From: Trypanosoma brucei gambiense DAL972
Lineage: Eukaryota; Euglenozoa; Kinetoplastea; Trypanosomatida; Trypanosomatidae
NCBI RefSeq assembly: GCF_000210295.1
Contig: NC_026743.1
Location: forward strand, 2,790,001 to 2,854,000
Length of the DNA: 64,000 nucleotides
Direction of reading: 5' to 3'
A model generated the notes under the pieces. The model saw only the letters and a list, made by a program, of their open reading frames with translations. It was not told where the DNA came from and did not search any database. Within the stretch, counting starts at the first letter, position 1, and every line of letters begins with the position of its first letter. Shown one piece after another: positions 29,920-40,814 of this stretch. The position numbers and the translations under genes are program-made.

Positions 29920-31145
29920 GATGCAGGTGACGGGTGAGGGTCGCTTCATGGCTTAGGTTCGTCCGTTTTGGCGCTGTCGCTGCGGGTTATTTTTGCCAGA
30001 CCCTTTCTTTCTTTGTTATCGCTGTTGTCACCATTGTTGTTAATGGTCACTCAAGTTTGTCGGTTTACTTCTTGTGGAAGGAAGTGCCAAACATGGGTTC
30101 AAGTTGGTGTAAACTACGCGGCGTGATGTTCTCCAGATGTGGCGTGGCCCCGTCTTCTTTCGTAAACCTTCCAAAGTCAACTATAACACAAAGTGGTGAG
30201 CGTACTGCCCTCGGTGTTTTTTCTTCATGTCGTCTGTCACCACGAAAAGGCAATAAGCGAAGCGTCATCATAAGTAACCAAATAATTTACATGTGTTGGC
30301 TAACAGTGTATGCGGTTTCCCAACGTGGCACCGGATGTGCGTTGATGACGGGCAGGAGACCGATTTTTCGGCCTAACCCACAGTACCCAGCGCCTCGGGC
30401 GTCGCAACGTAACACTTTGGGTTTATGATTCCTCGGCGGTTGGGGGATCGTGACAAAGGACCCCAATGCTCCACCGCTTGTGCTGGGTAACTCGTGTGCA
30501 TCATCCTTTAACTGTCGAGCCGATGAATTCAACTCACTAGCTTCTTGCGCAGGTTGGTGCGGAAGTCTCTCGGTGGGGTGTTCCCGCAGGGGGAAGGGCC
30601 ATTTATTTTTTCTCCGCTAATCCCGATGCATACGCGCATGGAGGACGCAACAGGGTTTGGTAGCTTGTCATCATAAAGCAGATGATTAAAAGCATTATTT
30701 AATCTCTCAGTGCGGTTGTATCCATTGCGTGAATGCGTTGCCGCGCGTTATTGAATGACTGCGCACACAGTGGTGTGCTGATGGTTTACGCGTTACCGAC
30801 AAGATCCAACCAGGGATAAATTTGAAGGTGGTTTCCCTGCAGAGGGGTGATGTTAAGATATACGAAGGAATGCCTGGGAACGTACCCGCATGTTTAGTCG
30901 ATTCAAGGGAAAAAATGGTTTGTTGTATGTCACAGATTGAATGTAACTCTGAAGTTTTACAGTTAGGACTACCTTCTTTACTACGGTGGACAGTATCTGA
31001 GGAATGCGGCTGAACATCGCGTGTGGGAAGTGCCCTGTCAGATGGATATATGTGGGAGAAGTTATTATTCCGATGTGTTGACTGTGAGAATATAACCGAG
31101 TCACATATGCCTCCGCTTCCGGTTCCCAGTTGCACTTTCCACTGA
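29920..31145. other. Degraded region with coding-like remnants
   Basis: The region between the gene at 29050 and the kinase relic. It contains a coding-like open stretch (see the pseudogene at 29985-30617), then sequence interrupted by stops in all frames. Base composition is more balanced than the AT-rich non-coding blocks on either side, consistent with decayed coding DNA rather than UTR. Confidence 0.4.
29985..30617 (+). pseudogene. Possible decayed coding sequence (unknown)
   Basis: One frame is open from upstream of 29985 to a TGA at 30426-30428, then resumes without another stop to TAA at 30618. The products on either side of the single stop are Ser/Arg/Pro-rich (FRPNPQYPAPRASQ, then TKDPNAPPLVLGNS) with similar style. 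No initiating ATG is in a sensible position and no family is recognised. It may be the disordered N-terminal part of the kinase relic downstream, but this is inference. Confidence 0.3.
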
Positions 31146-31155
31146 TAGAAGTTAA

Positions 31156-31660
31156 GGGTGTATCGGGAGAGCGTCCAACAGCACGGTGAACGGGATGATT
31201 GATTTTGACACAGGGCGTATGCTTTCAGTGAAGGTGCTCGTAAGGCACATTTTCTACAAGTTCAAGTGAAAATGAGACTAATGGAGTCTCATTAGTTGTC
31301 GAAGCACATACTGCGCAGAAACTATCTGATTTTGATAACGCAAGTCTAACCCGCACTTTTGTATGAGTTCTACGTTCTTCAATCGCTTTCGCACTCTGTT
31401 ATTGTGCAATACTTGGGTGTAGAGGTGACTCCGACGCCTCTATGCTTGGTGATGGAATACGTAGCGGGTGACCAGTTAGAAGACATTATCAATAAAACTC
31501 AGGTTCGCCCAATTAATGTGCCAATCACCTGTACATTCTAAAACTACTGCCGGGTTTGGGATACCTTTAATAATTTTGTGTTACCCACTGAAAGACCGAG
31601 AGTACCAACATGCCTTTGTCAGCGATCGGGAAGTTAAAATGTCGTGGATGTGGAGCAATC
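31156..31660 (+). pseudogene. Relic of a STE/MAP3K-like protein kinase
   Basis: Successive kinase subdomains appear in order but in three different frames. Frame A from 31162 reads IGRASNSTVNGMIDFDTG, then RMLSVKVL (glycine loop and VAIK-type lysine), ending at a TGA at 31267. Frame B (about 31344-31541) reads EFYVLQSLSHSVIVQYLGV, then LCLVMEYVAGDQLEDII (subdomains III-V). Frame C from 31529 reads YILKLLPGLGYL followed by stops, then at 31583 TH*KTESTNMPLSAIGKLK and GCGAI, aligning to THRDIKxxN and DFG. HRD and DFG are mutated and the sequence ends at 31660 in a T-rich tract, so the C-lobe is missing. The 'GxxLExIIN' style after MEYV suggests an STE11-class kinase. Confidence 0.8.
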
Positions 31661-33362
31661 TTCTTTCTTTTTCCCTCTTCTATTTATTCAAAAAACTTAG
31701 GTCAGTTTTTATTTTTAATATATTCCAAAATTGGATTCCTTTTCCTCTATGGTTTGACCGTGTATCGTCGTTACCATCTTTATTCCCCTATGGGACTATA
31801 CAGATATAAATTGTTTTCATCCCATTGTCACCGATTCGACCCTTTCCATACTATTGGGCTATTCTAAAAGGTGGGAGTTTCTTCTTATCTTACCTTACCT
31901 CCACTTTATTATTATTATTACTTAAAAAAAAAAAAAGAAAGTGGCGTCTGAACCACAATTTTGCGTTATATAACATTCGCGTGAAACTTTCTTGAACATA
32001 CAAAAGAAAATACGTAGCTGTAACTGTTTTTTTTTTAAACTTACGTTTTATGTTCTATTTTTTTTAGCCCTTTTTTTTTTATATTGCTCTTGCTTTTATG
32101 AGGTTTCTCAGACCGTACGAGGCGCTTTGTACCCAATTAAATCTGAGGGAAGCGGAACGGGAAAATGCATAAGTGTGAACGGCAGTGCACTTTCTACACA
32201 AATCAGTGGGGATATTTATTTATTTTTTCCTTCTTCTTTGTCATTATTTATTATTTTTTTTATTGATGTGTTGGATTATTTTGTTTTCCCTTGTGGGTTT
32301 TTATTCGGGCAACGTTTGTTTATGGAGAAGGAAGAGAAGCACACCGCAAAAAAAAAAAAAGAGCGCTGAACATATGCGTATACGAAAGAGAGAGAGAGAG
32401 AGAGATGAGGGATGTCAGGAGCAAAATTGGAGCGTGTGTGTCTATGTTGCAGAGGAAATGGTTACTGAGGTGACTGAAGATGTTTTGGCACTGCACAAGT
32501 AATTGGGGGGGGGAGGGGAATAAGGGATTAAGGAGGATGAAGTGTGAGTGAAAGTAGTAAAATAACCGAGTTCCCCTGCGGTTATTGCATTGAACGCACG
32601 CAGAACGAGTGGGACAGGGGCAATTTTTTTTTTTTAATTGCTTCTTTTGGGTTGCTCACTTCTTCTCTATCGTCAGTGCCAGATGCGCACATCAGAACGT
32701 GGGCCACGTGAGACAAAAGAGAAAATGAAACAACCACTCACATATCAACAATAGCCTTTGTGATAATAAAAACGAAATTACGCGACGTGTGTGTGCGTGG
32801 GGGGGGGGCGGCAGTGTTTTATTCCATTCATACACCTCCACGCCCAGTGTGCGAGCGCTAAATTCATGTGTGTAAATGTACCCTAAGGGACAACTGCGTG
32901 TGGAGTACTCTCTGGTTTACTGACTTCTTGTTTCCCTTTCGTCCGTATATCTTTATTTATTTATTTTTTTACTTTATTACCGCTATGTAGCGGACCTGAG
33001 ATATACATTATATATTTACACGTTTCTGCATAGTTGCATATATGCGTGTATCTCATTTTTTCCTGTGGTTGCTGCGACCCTGTGTGTGTACTGGGTTTGT
33101 TGATTGTGGCCGTGTCGGTTACGCCTTCCAGTCACACTCATCCTTTGTAACTAATGTACTTATATTTATCTATATTTGTCGAAATGAATGTGTTTTTACG
33201 CTTTTACTACTTTTCTTCCGTGTCCTTCTCCTAACCGCAGACGGAAGGGTTAGCAGTAGTGTATCTCCCCTAAAGGGGGATATAATCTGTGAAAAAGTAA
33301 AGTGAACGTAGTATTCTTGGGTCGTACTAGAATAGCATAGGAAGGAAGGATATTAAACCACT
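31661..33362. other. Intergenic region after the kinase relic, no gene seen
   Basis: AT-rich, with pyrimidine tracts (about 31660-31695, 32023-32092, 32222-32262, 32940-32980), poly-A runs at about 31923-31938 and 32347-32360, a (GA) run at about 32387-32406, and G runs (32504-32512, 32800-32808). ORFs at 31992, 32185 and 33042 are low complexity. The pyrimidine tract CTTTTACTACTTTTCTTCCG ... CCGCAG near 33201-33240 is a good splice signal for the F-box gene. Confidence 0.5.
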
Positions 33363-36300
33363 ATGCGGGGGAGCTGCAGCGAGGGTGCATTATCAGGAGG
33401 ATGTTTGCCTTCTAGAGCTACAACAAACCCCTTAGGAGGACCCAGTTCAGCCGGATCACTGGAAATGGCTGAGATGTTAGGAGCTGAAGCATTTTACGGG
33501 TTACCTATTCTTTGTTCCCTGTGGTCTGAGCGCAAACTTCCAAAACGACGCGGCGCGAGAGGGAGAGGCCAACATTGGTCTTGCGCTTCGGGTGAAAGCG
33601 GCAAGAAGCGGAATTGCAACCTTCCTCCACAGCTCCTCTTCACCATTATGAGTTACCTCCTACCAGAAGGCATGTTGAAAGTGAGGTTGGTTTGCCGTAC
33701 CTTCAACGACGTGTTCCTCACGTACAGCGTCCAGGAAACATTCGCCGTGTCACTCCCCCGTAGTTTCATGGAACCGACAGTAGGATTTCAAACTCTGTCA
33801 GGACTGATAAAAGAACGTGAGGCCGTTCTACGCAATAAGGAGCGTTCCTGGTCTAAGTGGCTCTCAGCATACGTGGTGATGTGGCTCCGAAAAGAAGCAA
33901 ACAATGATACCATAAGCAAGGCGACGGTGGAGGGACAAGCCCTGTGGGTGCAGCTTCAGCGATCGCGGGTGTTATGTCGGCTCGCAATGGAGGAATGGCT
34001 CGGGCACCTCTCAGACTGCCGCCGTGCGCAGTATAATATACGTAGGAACTGGTTCAACCCAACAAATTTGGGTTGTACGTTGCGGACTGGAGTGCCGCCC
34101 GTTTTCCTACCGGATGGAACACTCTGCATTAATGACCCACCAGATGTAGTGAAGTTTTACGCCAAGCGTAACAGGGGGTTGCCTTTGTGTGAAGATGCGC
34201 TCTCTCACAAAACTGTATCGCGAAAAAACGACTCGCTTAAGGACATGTGGGCTCCCTTTGAAGAGCTTGCGTTTCCTGCATATGTGTGTCTAATGTATTA
34301 TGACCCTTACGTGGATGCGCTCCACATCAGTCTGGCGAGCGGCACGTGCACACTTTGGCGTGTGAACAGCATAGGAATTGAGGCTGCAGCGCATCGCACT
34401 GCATCCGAAGCAGATTTTGAGAGTTCTTCACATCAACTGTGGCGTAAGACTGATCTTCCTTGCCGTAGCATCCCTAGCAGAATTGAGGTGGTGGGAAACT
34501 ACACCATTTCTAGCGAGTTTCTTGCTTGTTCCGTGACGATGACAAGAGACGGTATTAAGCTAGAGGACTACAGGTGGAGTGAAGACGAAGTGATGTCTAA
34601 AGTGCGTTTGTTTGGTGAGGGCGCGAATGGCGACACTAGTCGTATCATCGTGGCAAGTTGTGGCCGAGACGTGTCAGCATCCCTTCTTCCGAGAGCCACT
34701 GCCGGTGATGCACACCTTACGAGGGAGGATGTGGCAGTACTGAACATTTTGCAAAATCAGTTGTCAAACGCGAGTAACAGTGTAAACAGACCTCGAGCGG
34801 GTCCTACTCGCGGTGAAGCTTCTGCGAATGAATCCTATAGACCGTCTGCCACCAACTCTGTTGATGGTATTAACGGTGGGCATAACGATGTGGAGAGTGG
34901 CAATAACGGCGGGAATATCATTTCTATTGCCGGTGGGCCTGGTAACGGAACATTTGAGCTGCTTGTTGACGACATTGAGCACGAAGGAGTAGGAACTGCT
35001 GCGTCTGAGGTAACCGCTAACCACCTGGAAGGGGGAAGGGGAGATAGAATCACCGACTTCAGGCCCTCTTCAATCACAATTAATTCCACCGAGAGAATCG
35101 ACATAAAGCGATACGTTTTTGGAGTGTTCAACGAGCAGGCGAGACTGATGTGCACTGTTGCGATTACACACGAAGTGGCTGTTTTCATTTTGACCCAATC
35201 AGGTTGCAGGACATTAGGAGTAAATTACAGCGGAGGAATACATGCCGCGTCCGTGCTGAGCTCACCAGTGTTTAAGCGTTGTGAGTCACCTACAGCAGAG
35301 CACCCGTGCGAGGAGGGAGATGCATTGTTTCTGTGCGCCTCTCAACACAACGTACTAATCTGTCAGCAGAAGTTATATCGTCGCCTGGAAGAGGTTGAAA
35401 TATTGGTTATTCACCAGAATCACCGAGAGGCAGCAACATCACGGGGCGCTTTGCGGCCAAGTGAGCAGCGTTATGGGACGTGGTATTTTCTTAAGGGGTA
35501 TTCATACCACTCTCCTCCAATGATATTGAGACCATTGGTGGAGGTTTCTTCTCTTATGCTGCAGGCATTCGTTCAACCGCGTCCCCTATTACCGGAGCAT
35601 CTAGAATGGCTCAGTAAAAAGTCAAATGAGGGGACATGCAAGGTAGATTGTCAACGGCAGCGGGAGGAGCACCTCCCGCCGTACAAGTCTTCCTGGTGGT
35701 GCCCGCAAAGGGACGGACACCCTTACTTCCACAAGCCATTTGTAATGTTTATTTCAAAATTTGTGGGGTATCTACTTGCTGGTTGCGACTGTACTTCTGG
35801 GGGATACCAGGAGGTCTCTACGGACGACCGAGAGCATTTTCATAGCGTTCCCCTCCTTGATGGGATTGCAGTGAAGCGGCTCCACCCGTCCGCAGTGGCA
35901 CTGTCGCCTTCGCATGCTTTTTTCGTCCTCGGAATGGAAAACGGTTCGATTCTGATGGTATCTCCATCATGTCGAAAGTGTGATCAGGCAAAAGACGGTC
36001 AGGGGGGTTGCACCACAGATGCGCAGGTCAATGGGGCCCATCTCATTGAGCAATTGGACACCATATCCATTCCCGAAGGTGGGGAGGGATATTTGGCGAG
36101 CAGAGAAGCCCCCCAACTTCTTGTTGCTGGCGAGGACTTGCACGAGGAAGGAGCGGATGAAGGAGAAAGCTCCTCAAGCTCCGAAGATGAGGCTCCACAC
36201 CCCCGCTCTCAACACCCACATACAAGCCATTTATATCGAACAACAATAATTAGCAACAGGGTGCGTGGTTCGGCGCGGCAAAAGCGCAACCTTCGGTCGT

Positions 36301-37844
36301 TCACCCCACAACAGCTGTTTGGATGTGCTTTCCATGAGGATCCATACATCTCTGCGTTACAGCGCTGTTCGTCATCGATTCTTAATTCAATGGAACGCCT
36401 TGAAGGGGAACAGCGGCGGCACCATCCCACACCGATTCATGCCGTCTGGATTCATGCCCCGCGTGATTGCTACCGGTTCTCACGTAAGTCAGGCATATGG
36501 AGTATGCACTTGGATGATTGGAAATTAACCGTACTTAACAGGCTGTATGAACTAACGGTATACGACCTCTCTATGCAATCTTTCGTCGGAAAAGACAATG
36601 TTAAAGGGAGTGTTGTGTTCGCACCACTACTAACACTGAGCCCATATTTAAGTCATCCGTTTCTGGGTGTCCCAATGAAAGATGAGGAAAAGTGGCTTTG
36701 TTCGAAGATACGTAGACGGATGCGGGCGGAAACGGAACGAACTGCCTCTGGATGGGAAATTGTGTGGCACAATGGAGTGCTGGTTGTGCTTGGAGTGTCA
36801 AAAGGATGGAGGTACTCCGTTTTTGACTTTCATGCAAGGTTTAGTGACCCCGATGTGAAAAACTTTTCAGACCCAGCGCCAGTGGCATATTCAGCTAAGC
36901 GAGACGAGTACTATGAAAGTATTTCTGGTTCTCAAATGTTAGTGCCTCTCGATTTTGGAAAAAAAGGGACTCACAAGCTAGCGCTGCCCCGTCACTTCCC
37001 ACTCCTTAGGCGGGACGAGAATATGTATTTGGTGAGGCTTTCGGTAAGGGCCGTCACATTGGTGTTTCTATGCGTGGCGTTAATACTGGTGATGCTGCGT
37101 ATCGATGGATATATCACAGCGCCGCATTGGGTCGCAGCCGCTGCTTACGCTCCGTATGCACTAGACGTCATCGCCAACTCATTCACAGACTATGATAGAT
37201 ATTACATAGTCCGTAGTGACGTGCCATTTTACATTCGTCTTTTCTCTGACCTGCTTCTCTATATCGTGTTCCCCGTTGTTTTCACTCTGCGTCGTGATTT
37301 GTACCCGAGATTCAACACGCCGTGGATCGTTCTGACAATACCGTTGTGTGTTGCCATCGCTATGAAGTCACTGCCGGACATTTATATTAATATGCACCCC
37401 GGGCAGCGGCACTGGTTTGCGTGGGTTACTACATCGCGATTGTTGAAGGCGCTGTACGAATGGCTGATAATTTCGACAATCGTCCTTCTAGCGCTGTATT
37501 TCGATGGTCCTTCTGGTCGTGATCCACTTGGACCGAAGTTCCACATTGCTCTGGCCTTAACTCCGGTAATGTTGTTAATATTAATATTGAAGGTGAAATC
37601 TGCTGCTGCCTTTGTCCGAACTGGAAACTGGAGGCTTTACCTTACTTGCTTATTTCCATTACTTCTGTTGGCACTTCAGGTGATGCTGTTCGTTGGTGAG
37701 TTCAAGGACTACTATGAATATATTGGTAAACCGATCACCACGCCTAAACCGTCGGCGTCTCAGTCCCTTTTCATTCTTCCCTTTTCTGTTATTGTGGTGG
37801 CGATTTACAAGGGATATACCGTGGCTTCAGTTCTTTGTAGGTAG
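33363..37844 (+). CDS. Giant F-box protein with C-terminal multi-membrane domain
   Basis: A 1493-residue protein. Residues 87-122 (LPPQLLFTIMSYLLPEG, then LKVRLVCRTFNDVFL) form an F-box, the Skp1-binding element of SCF ubiquitin ligases. A long middle follows: a region that may form a beta-propeller-like repeat (YDPYVDALHISLASGTCTLWR), a disordered Ser/Asn/Gly stretch, and an acidic run (GESSSSSEDEAPHP, about 945). The last 270 residues have about eight hydrophobic helices (for example LVFLCVALILVMLRIDGYI, LLLYIVFPVVFTL, IVLLALYFDGPSG, LTPVMLLILILKV), with a layout and 'LxxDG' signature reminiscent of the TMEM185 family. An F-box anchored in a membrane would recruit substrates at an organelle surface. 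The ATG at 33363 is the first of the frame. Confidence 0.75.
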   Translation: MRGSCSEGALSGGCLPSRATTNPLGGPSSAGSLEMAEMLGAEAFYGLPILCSLWSERKLPKRRGARGRGQHWSCASGESGKKRNCNLPPQLLFTIMSYLLPEGMLKVRLVCRTFNDVFLTYSVQETFAVSLPRSFMEPTVGFQTLSGLIKEREAVLRNKERSWSKWLSAYVVMWLRKEANNDTISKATVEGQALWVQLQRSRVLCRLAMEEWLGHLSDCRRAQYNIRRNWFNPTNLGCTLRTGVPPVFLPDGTLCINDPPDVVKFYAKRNRGLPLCEDALSHKTVSRKNDSLKDMWAPFEELAFPAYVCLMYYDPYVDALHISLASGTCTLWRVNSIGIEAAAHRTASEADFESSSHQLWRKTDLPCRSIPSRIEVVGNYTISSEFLACSVTMTRDGIKLEDYRWSEDEVMSKVRLFGEGANGDTSRIIVASCGRDVSASLLPRATAGDAHLTREDVAVLNILQNQLSNASNSVNRPRAGPTRGEASANESYRPSATNSVDGINGGHNDVESGNNGGNIISIAGGPGNGTFELLVDDIEHEGVGTAASEVTANHLEGGRGDRITDFRPSSITINSTERIDIKRYVFGVFNEQARLMCTVAITHEVAVFILTQSGCRTLGVNYSGGIHAASVLSSPVFKRCESPTAEHPCEEGDALFLCASQHNVLICQQKLYRRLEEVEILVIHQNHREAATSRGALRPSEQRYGTWYFLKGYSYHSPPMILRPLVEVSSLMLQAFVQPRPLLPEHLEWLSKKSNEGTCKVDCQRQREEHLPPYKSSWWCPQRDGHPYFHKPFVMFISKFVGYLLAGCDCTSGGYQEVSTDDREHFHSVPLLDGIAVKRLHPSAVALSPSHAFFVLGMENGSILMVSPSCRKCDQAKDGQGGCTTDAQVNGAHLIEQLDTISIPEGGEGYLASREAPQLLVAGEDLHEEGADEGESSSSSEDEAPHPRSQHPHTSHLYRTTIISNRVRGSARQKRNLRSFTPQQLFGCAFHEDPYISALQRCSSSILNSMERLEGEQRRHHPTPIHAVWIHAPRDCYRFSRKSGIWSMHLDDWKLTVLNRLYELTVYDLSMQSFVGKDNVKGSVVFAPLLTLSPYLSHPFLGVPMKDEEKWLCSKIRRRMRAETERTASGWEIVWHNGVLVVLGVSKGWRYSVFDFHARFSDPDVKNFSDPAPVAYSAKRDEYYESISGSQMLVPLDFGKKGTHKLALPRHFPLLRRDENMYLVRLSVRAVTLVFLCVALILVMLRIDGYITAPHWVAAAAYAPYALDVIANSFTDYDRYYIVRSDVPFYIRLFSDLLLYIVFPVVFTLRRDLYPRFNTPWIVLTIPLCVAIAMKSLPDIYINMHPGQRHWFAWVTTSRLLKALYEWLIISTIVLLALYFDGPSGRDPLGPKFHIALALTPVMLLILILKVKSAAAFVRTGNWRLYLTCLFPLLLLALQVMLFVGEFKDYYEYIGKPITTPKPSASQSLFILPFSVIVVAIYKGYTVASVLCR

Positions 37845-40031
37845 CGGGGAGGTGACGGTGACGAGATTACACCTTCTCGATGTTTTGTTTCCCCCCCCCC
37901 CCCCAGCATGTGGGGTTCCTGCTTTCGTTGGTTTTGGTTTTTGCAAAGAAAAATAAAATATTAACATGTGTTTGTGTGTAGAAACGTACATGCATACGGA
38001 AGTATACGATTATATTTGAATGCATAAGTATATAGGTTAGTACGTGTAGTATATGTAGTTACTGAGGAAGGATCAATTGTTGCGTGTGTTGGCACTTGCG
38101 AACAACTTTTTTTGTTTTTGTTTTCTGCCTCGCTAGGGGTTCTGGGAAATAAACTGTGCAGGGTATTTGATGCTGTGTTTTTGTCGCATACTTTTGGTTT
38201 GATCTGCTTGTCCTGGATTTGTGCTGTGGTACTTCTTTCATATCATGTACTGGGGGAGAGGGGGTGAAGCTGGGTTTTTTTGCTCTATTTTTTTTTTTCA
38301 TTTTCCTTGTCATATTTCGTTCGAAGCGGTTACTTCGCCGTTCAACTGTTTTTTAACGCGTTCCCTCTCCTCGATCGCGGAATCCGTGAGTTGTTTATTT
38401 GCGTCTTGAGGTGTTGGTGTGCGGTGGAGAACCCACTTATCGATTTTTAACTCTTTTTTTTGTTTTTGTCCACTGCTCCCATTTTACCAGCATCCACAGC
38501 TGTTCAGGAGTATGGACGGGGGTTTAAAATCCCTGTTCTTTAATTGCATCCCCTTTCTTTCTTTCTTTTTTTTGTTGTATTACTTCTTACCGCGCACCAA
38601 TCTTTGCCTTTGTAATGTCTTTTATTTTTCTCTTTCAACCCATTCGTCGGGGATGTTGATGTCATCTCTCTTTCTCGATGTGCTCGTCGTCCTTCCCTTT
38701 TTATTACTATTATTACTATTTCCTTTTCCCCAAATTTCCCCTTTTTTGTTTTGTTCGCTCGCTTACGAGTTTCGTACGGGAAAGAGGGAATTCAGGGATG
38801 GGAGACGGCACGTAACTGGAAAAGACTCGACGAATGGTATGGACCATGTAACAGTTCGCACACCCATATGGGGGAACCCTAAAAGGGCGCATCGCGTGCG
38901 TCTGCATGTTCCACTCTTATTTTCTTTTTTTTTGTTTCTTTTGTTTTTCCTACATTTTAACTCAATCTCCCCTATTAACACGCATTTTACCCCTTCCCCC
39001 GTCTCTTTCTCTCTCTTGCAGCACTTGTTCCCTCAGTACATGCAAGTGTTTCCCCTCCCCCCCCCCCACACTTTCCCATCGTACAGGTGGAGACGAAGAA
39101 GGAAATTTTGTTTGAGCGCCACTAAACTGTTTCTGTGGTTTCCTTGTTTTGGGATTCCCCCCCCCCCCCCATCACATAATTCCAAACCGATTTTCCTCTT
39201 TCATTTTTTTTTCCACATTGCGGTTTCGCTCCCACTTGCACTTTCTTTCCATTCGGTAACTTCTCCACCCACCAAAAAGTCCCCCTTTATATGCCAGTTT
39301 ACCTTTAGTTCCCATTTTTGTTGATTGCTTTTTTAAAAAAAAATTGTTATTATCATTTCCTTTTGACCTCTAATTATATTTGAATGCGTTTGTTCTTAGG
39401 TATATTTCTTCCATGGAAAACGCAGGAGAATGAGAAGGAGGGGACGCGTTTGTATGTTTTGACTCGAAGGAAGGGGGGACGGGGGAACGGAGATGTAACG
39501 GCTATTTGTCATCGCATATGTTTTTTTTTTTTTCTTAAGCGGGATAATATGTCACGAAATAGAAGGAGCCCGGAGGTCGTTTGCACCGCCGGTGTGGTGG
39601 TAAGCAGTAGATGAAAGTTTTAATGTTAATATATTGAAGTTGTGGGTTTGAACGGGGAAAACTGATTCCAGCGGTGCACCCTACACTGGTTGCATGAAGT
39701 GTAAGCGATTACAGGAAAATAAAAAAAGACAGGTGGAAGGACAATCTTTCGACAAAGCAGAAGGGGAAAAAGTGATGGGGGTCATATTTATCACTTCTCT
39801 CTTCTCTCCTCACACCTTCTCTGTCAAAACATTAGGAGGTAAAGCATCCTCCCTGACGATCACTTAAACGGATTCTTGGCCTTGTGGAAGCAGTAGCAGA
39901 AAGTCAACAAGAGGAATATACATATATATATATACCAAAGGAAGAAGGCTCTCCGCTTCTAATTGTATTAGTGCTGTAATCACACTGAGTTTTTGCATCG
40001 TTTCCGCACTTCAGCACAAACGATATTTCGA
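37845..40031. other. Long intergenic region, no gene seen
   Basis: Marked by homopolymer C runs: 37891-37904 (C14), about 39055-39067 and about 39157-39170; T-rich pyrimidine tracts and G/A-rich patches also occur. The ORF from 38419 (GTG start) is a 301-residue Phe/Pro/Ser-rich read-through of pyrimidine tracts and is rejected. A pyrimidine tract at about 39792-39822 with following AGs is a likely splice signal for the next gene. Confidence 0.5.
37891..37904. repeat. Poly-C run (C14)
   Basis: 14 consecutive C, downstream of the F-box gene; a likely site of length variation or sequencing error. Confidence 0.9.
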
Positions 40032-40814
40032 ATGTCTGTTTCCCCCAAGCGGAGGCTTCAGGCGTCACATTCCTCCACTTTTGTCGGTAAGACGGTGCCG
40101 TCATATGTACTTTCACCAGTTATTGAGCAGCACCATCTGCTTTGGCAGTGGCGCACGGTGCTTTGCCGGAACCGGCTTCATGCCGTGCCTTTTCTTCTTC
40201 ACTGGGCACCGGGCGTCCCTGCAAAACAGCCCTTTCTTCACCACACAACTGCTGAACTTATTCTCACATCGGGTCAAGAGGTGGCATCGGCACCTGCAGC
40301 AGCAAACTACCGGAATTCACCGCACCGTTTCGGCGAGCTTATTGTTCCATCACCCGCTGGAGGTCTTCATGCAACGATTTCAGGACAAGCGGGAGAAGTA
40401 CACCCCCTGACACGATGGGTAGACGATTTGTTCGATTTCCCACAGCAGAGTGCGATACCAGGTGAGGCAGTGGTTAATCAAGAAGAGAGCATAAGCTCTA
40501 CCGATTCATGGAGACACGTGCCGTCAATTTATCACAATGTTGTTGGATGTGGTTTGGCGGAACTAATCTTGGCCGTTGACCGGCTTGCAGCATTGCTTGC
40601 ACGGCGACACATAACATTGGCTAATGCGTGCTGGGCTGTTTTAGCTGACAGCAAGGCGGATCTCAAACCGTTTTTGCGGTACAGTGCCTTGGATATTGAG
40701 CGAGAAGTACTCGTAATGGCAAAGGCACATGAAATGATAAATGTTTCACTGGGCGATGCCATGAGGCGACCGCTTTTAACAATTGAAGATTATCCATCGA
40801 TGGCCGGATGGTAG
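40032..40814 (+). CDS. Unrecognised protein of 260 residues
   Basis: Starts at ATG 40032 (MSVSPKRRLQASHSS); the frame is open 13 codons upstream only from TTG. The N-terminus is basic and hydroxylated with no acidic residue before about residue 27, compatible with organelle import. The C-terminal part has a helical region (GCGLAELILAVDRLAALLARR) and a further helix (LDIEREVLVMAKAHEMINV). No catalytic motif or family recognised. Gene status is supported by length, codon style and position in the array. Confidence 0.65.
   Translation: MSVSPKRRLQASHSSTFVGKTVPSYVLSPVIEQHHLLWQWRTVLCRNRLHAVPFLLHWAPGVPAKQPFLHHTTAELILTSGQEVASAPAAANYRNSPHRFGELIVPSPAGGLHATISGQAGEVHPLTRWVDDLFDFPQQSAIPGEAVVNQEESISSTDSWRHVPSIYHNVVGCGLAELILAVDRLAALLARRHITLANACWAVLADSKADLKPFLRYSALDIEREVLVMAKAHEMINVSLGDAMRRPLLTIEDYPSMAGW

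Noticed and set aside
38419..39324. 301-codon ORF with many hydrophobic residues
   Set aside because: It starts at GTG, reads through T- and C-rich pyrimidine tracts including poly-C runs, and gives Phe/Pro/Ser low complexity without any motif.
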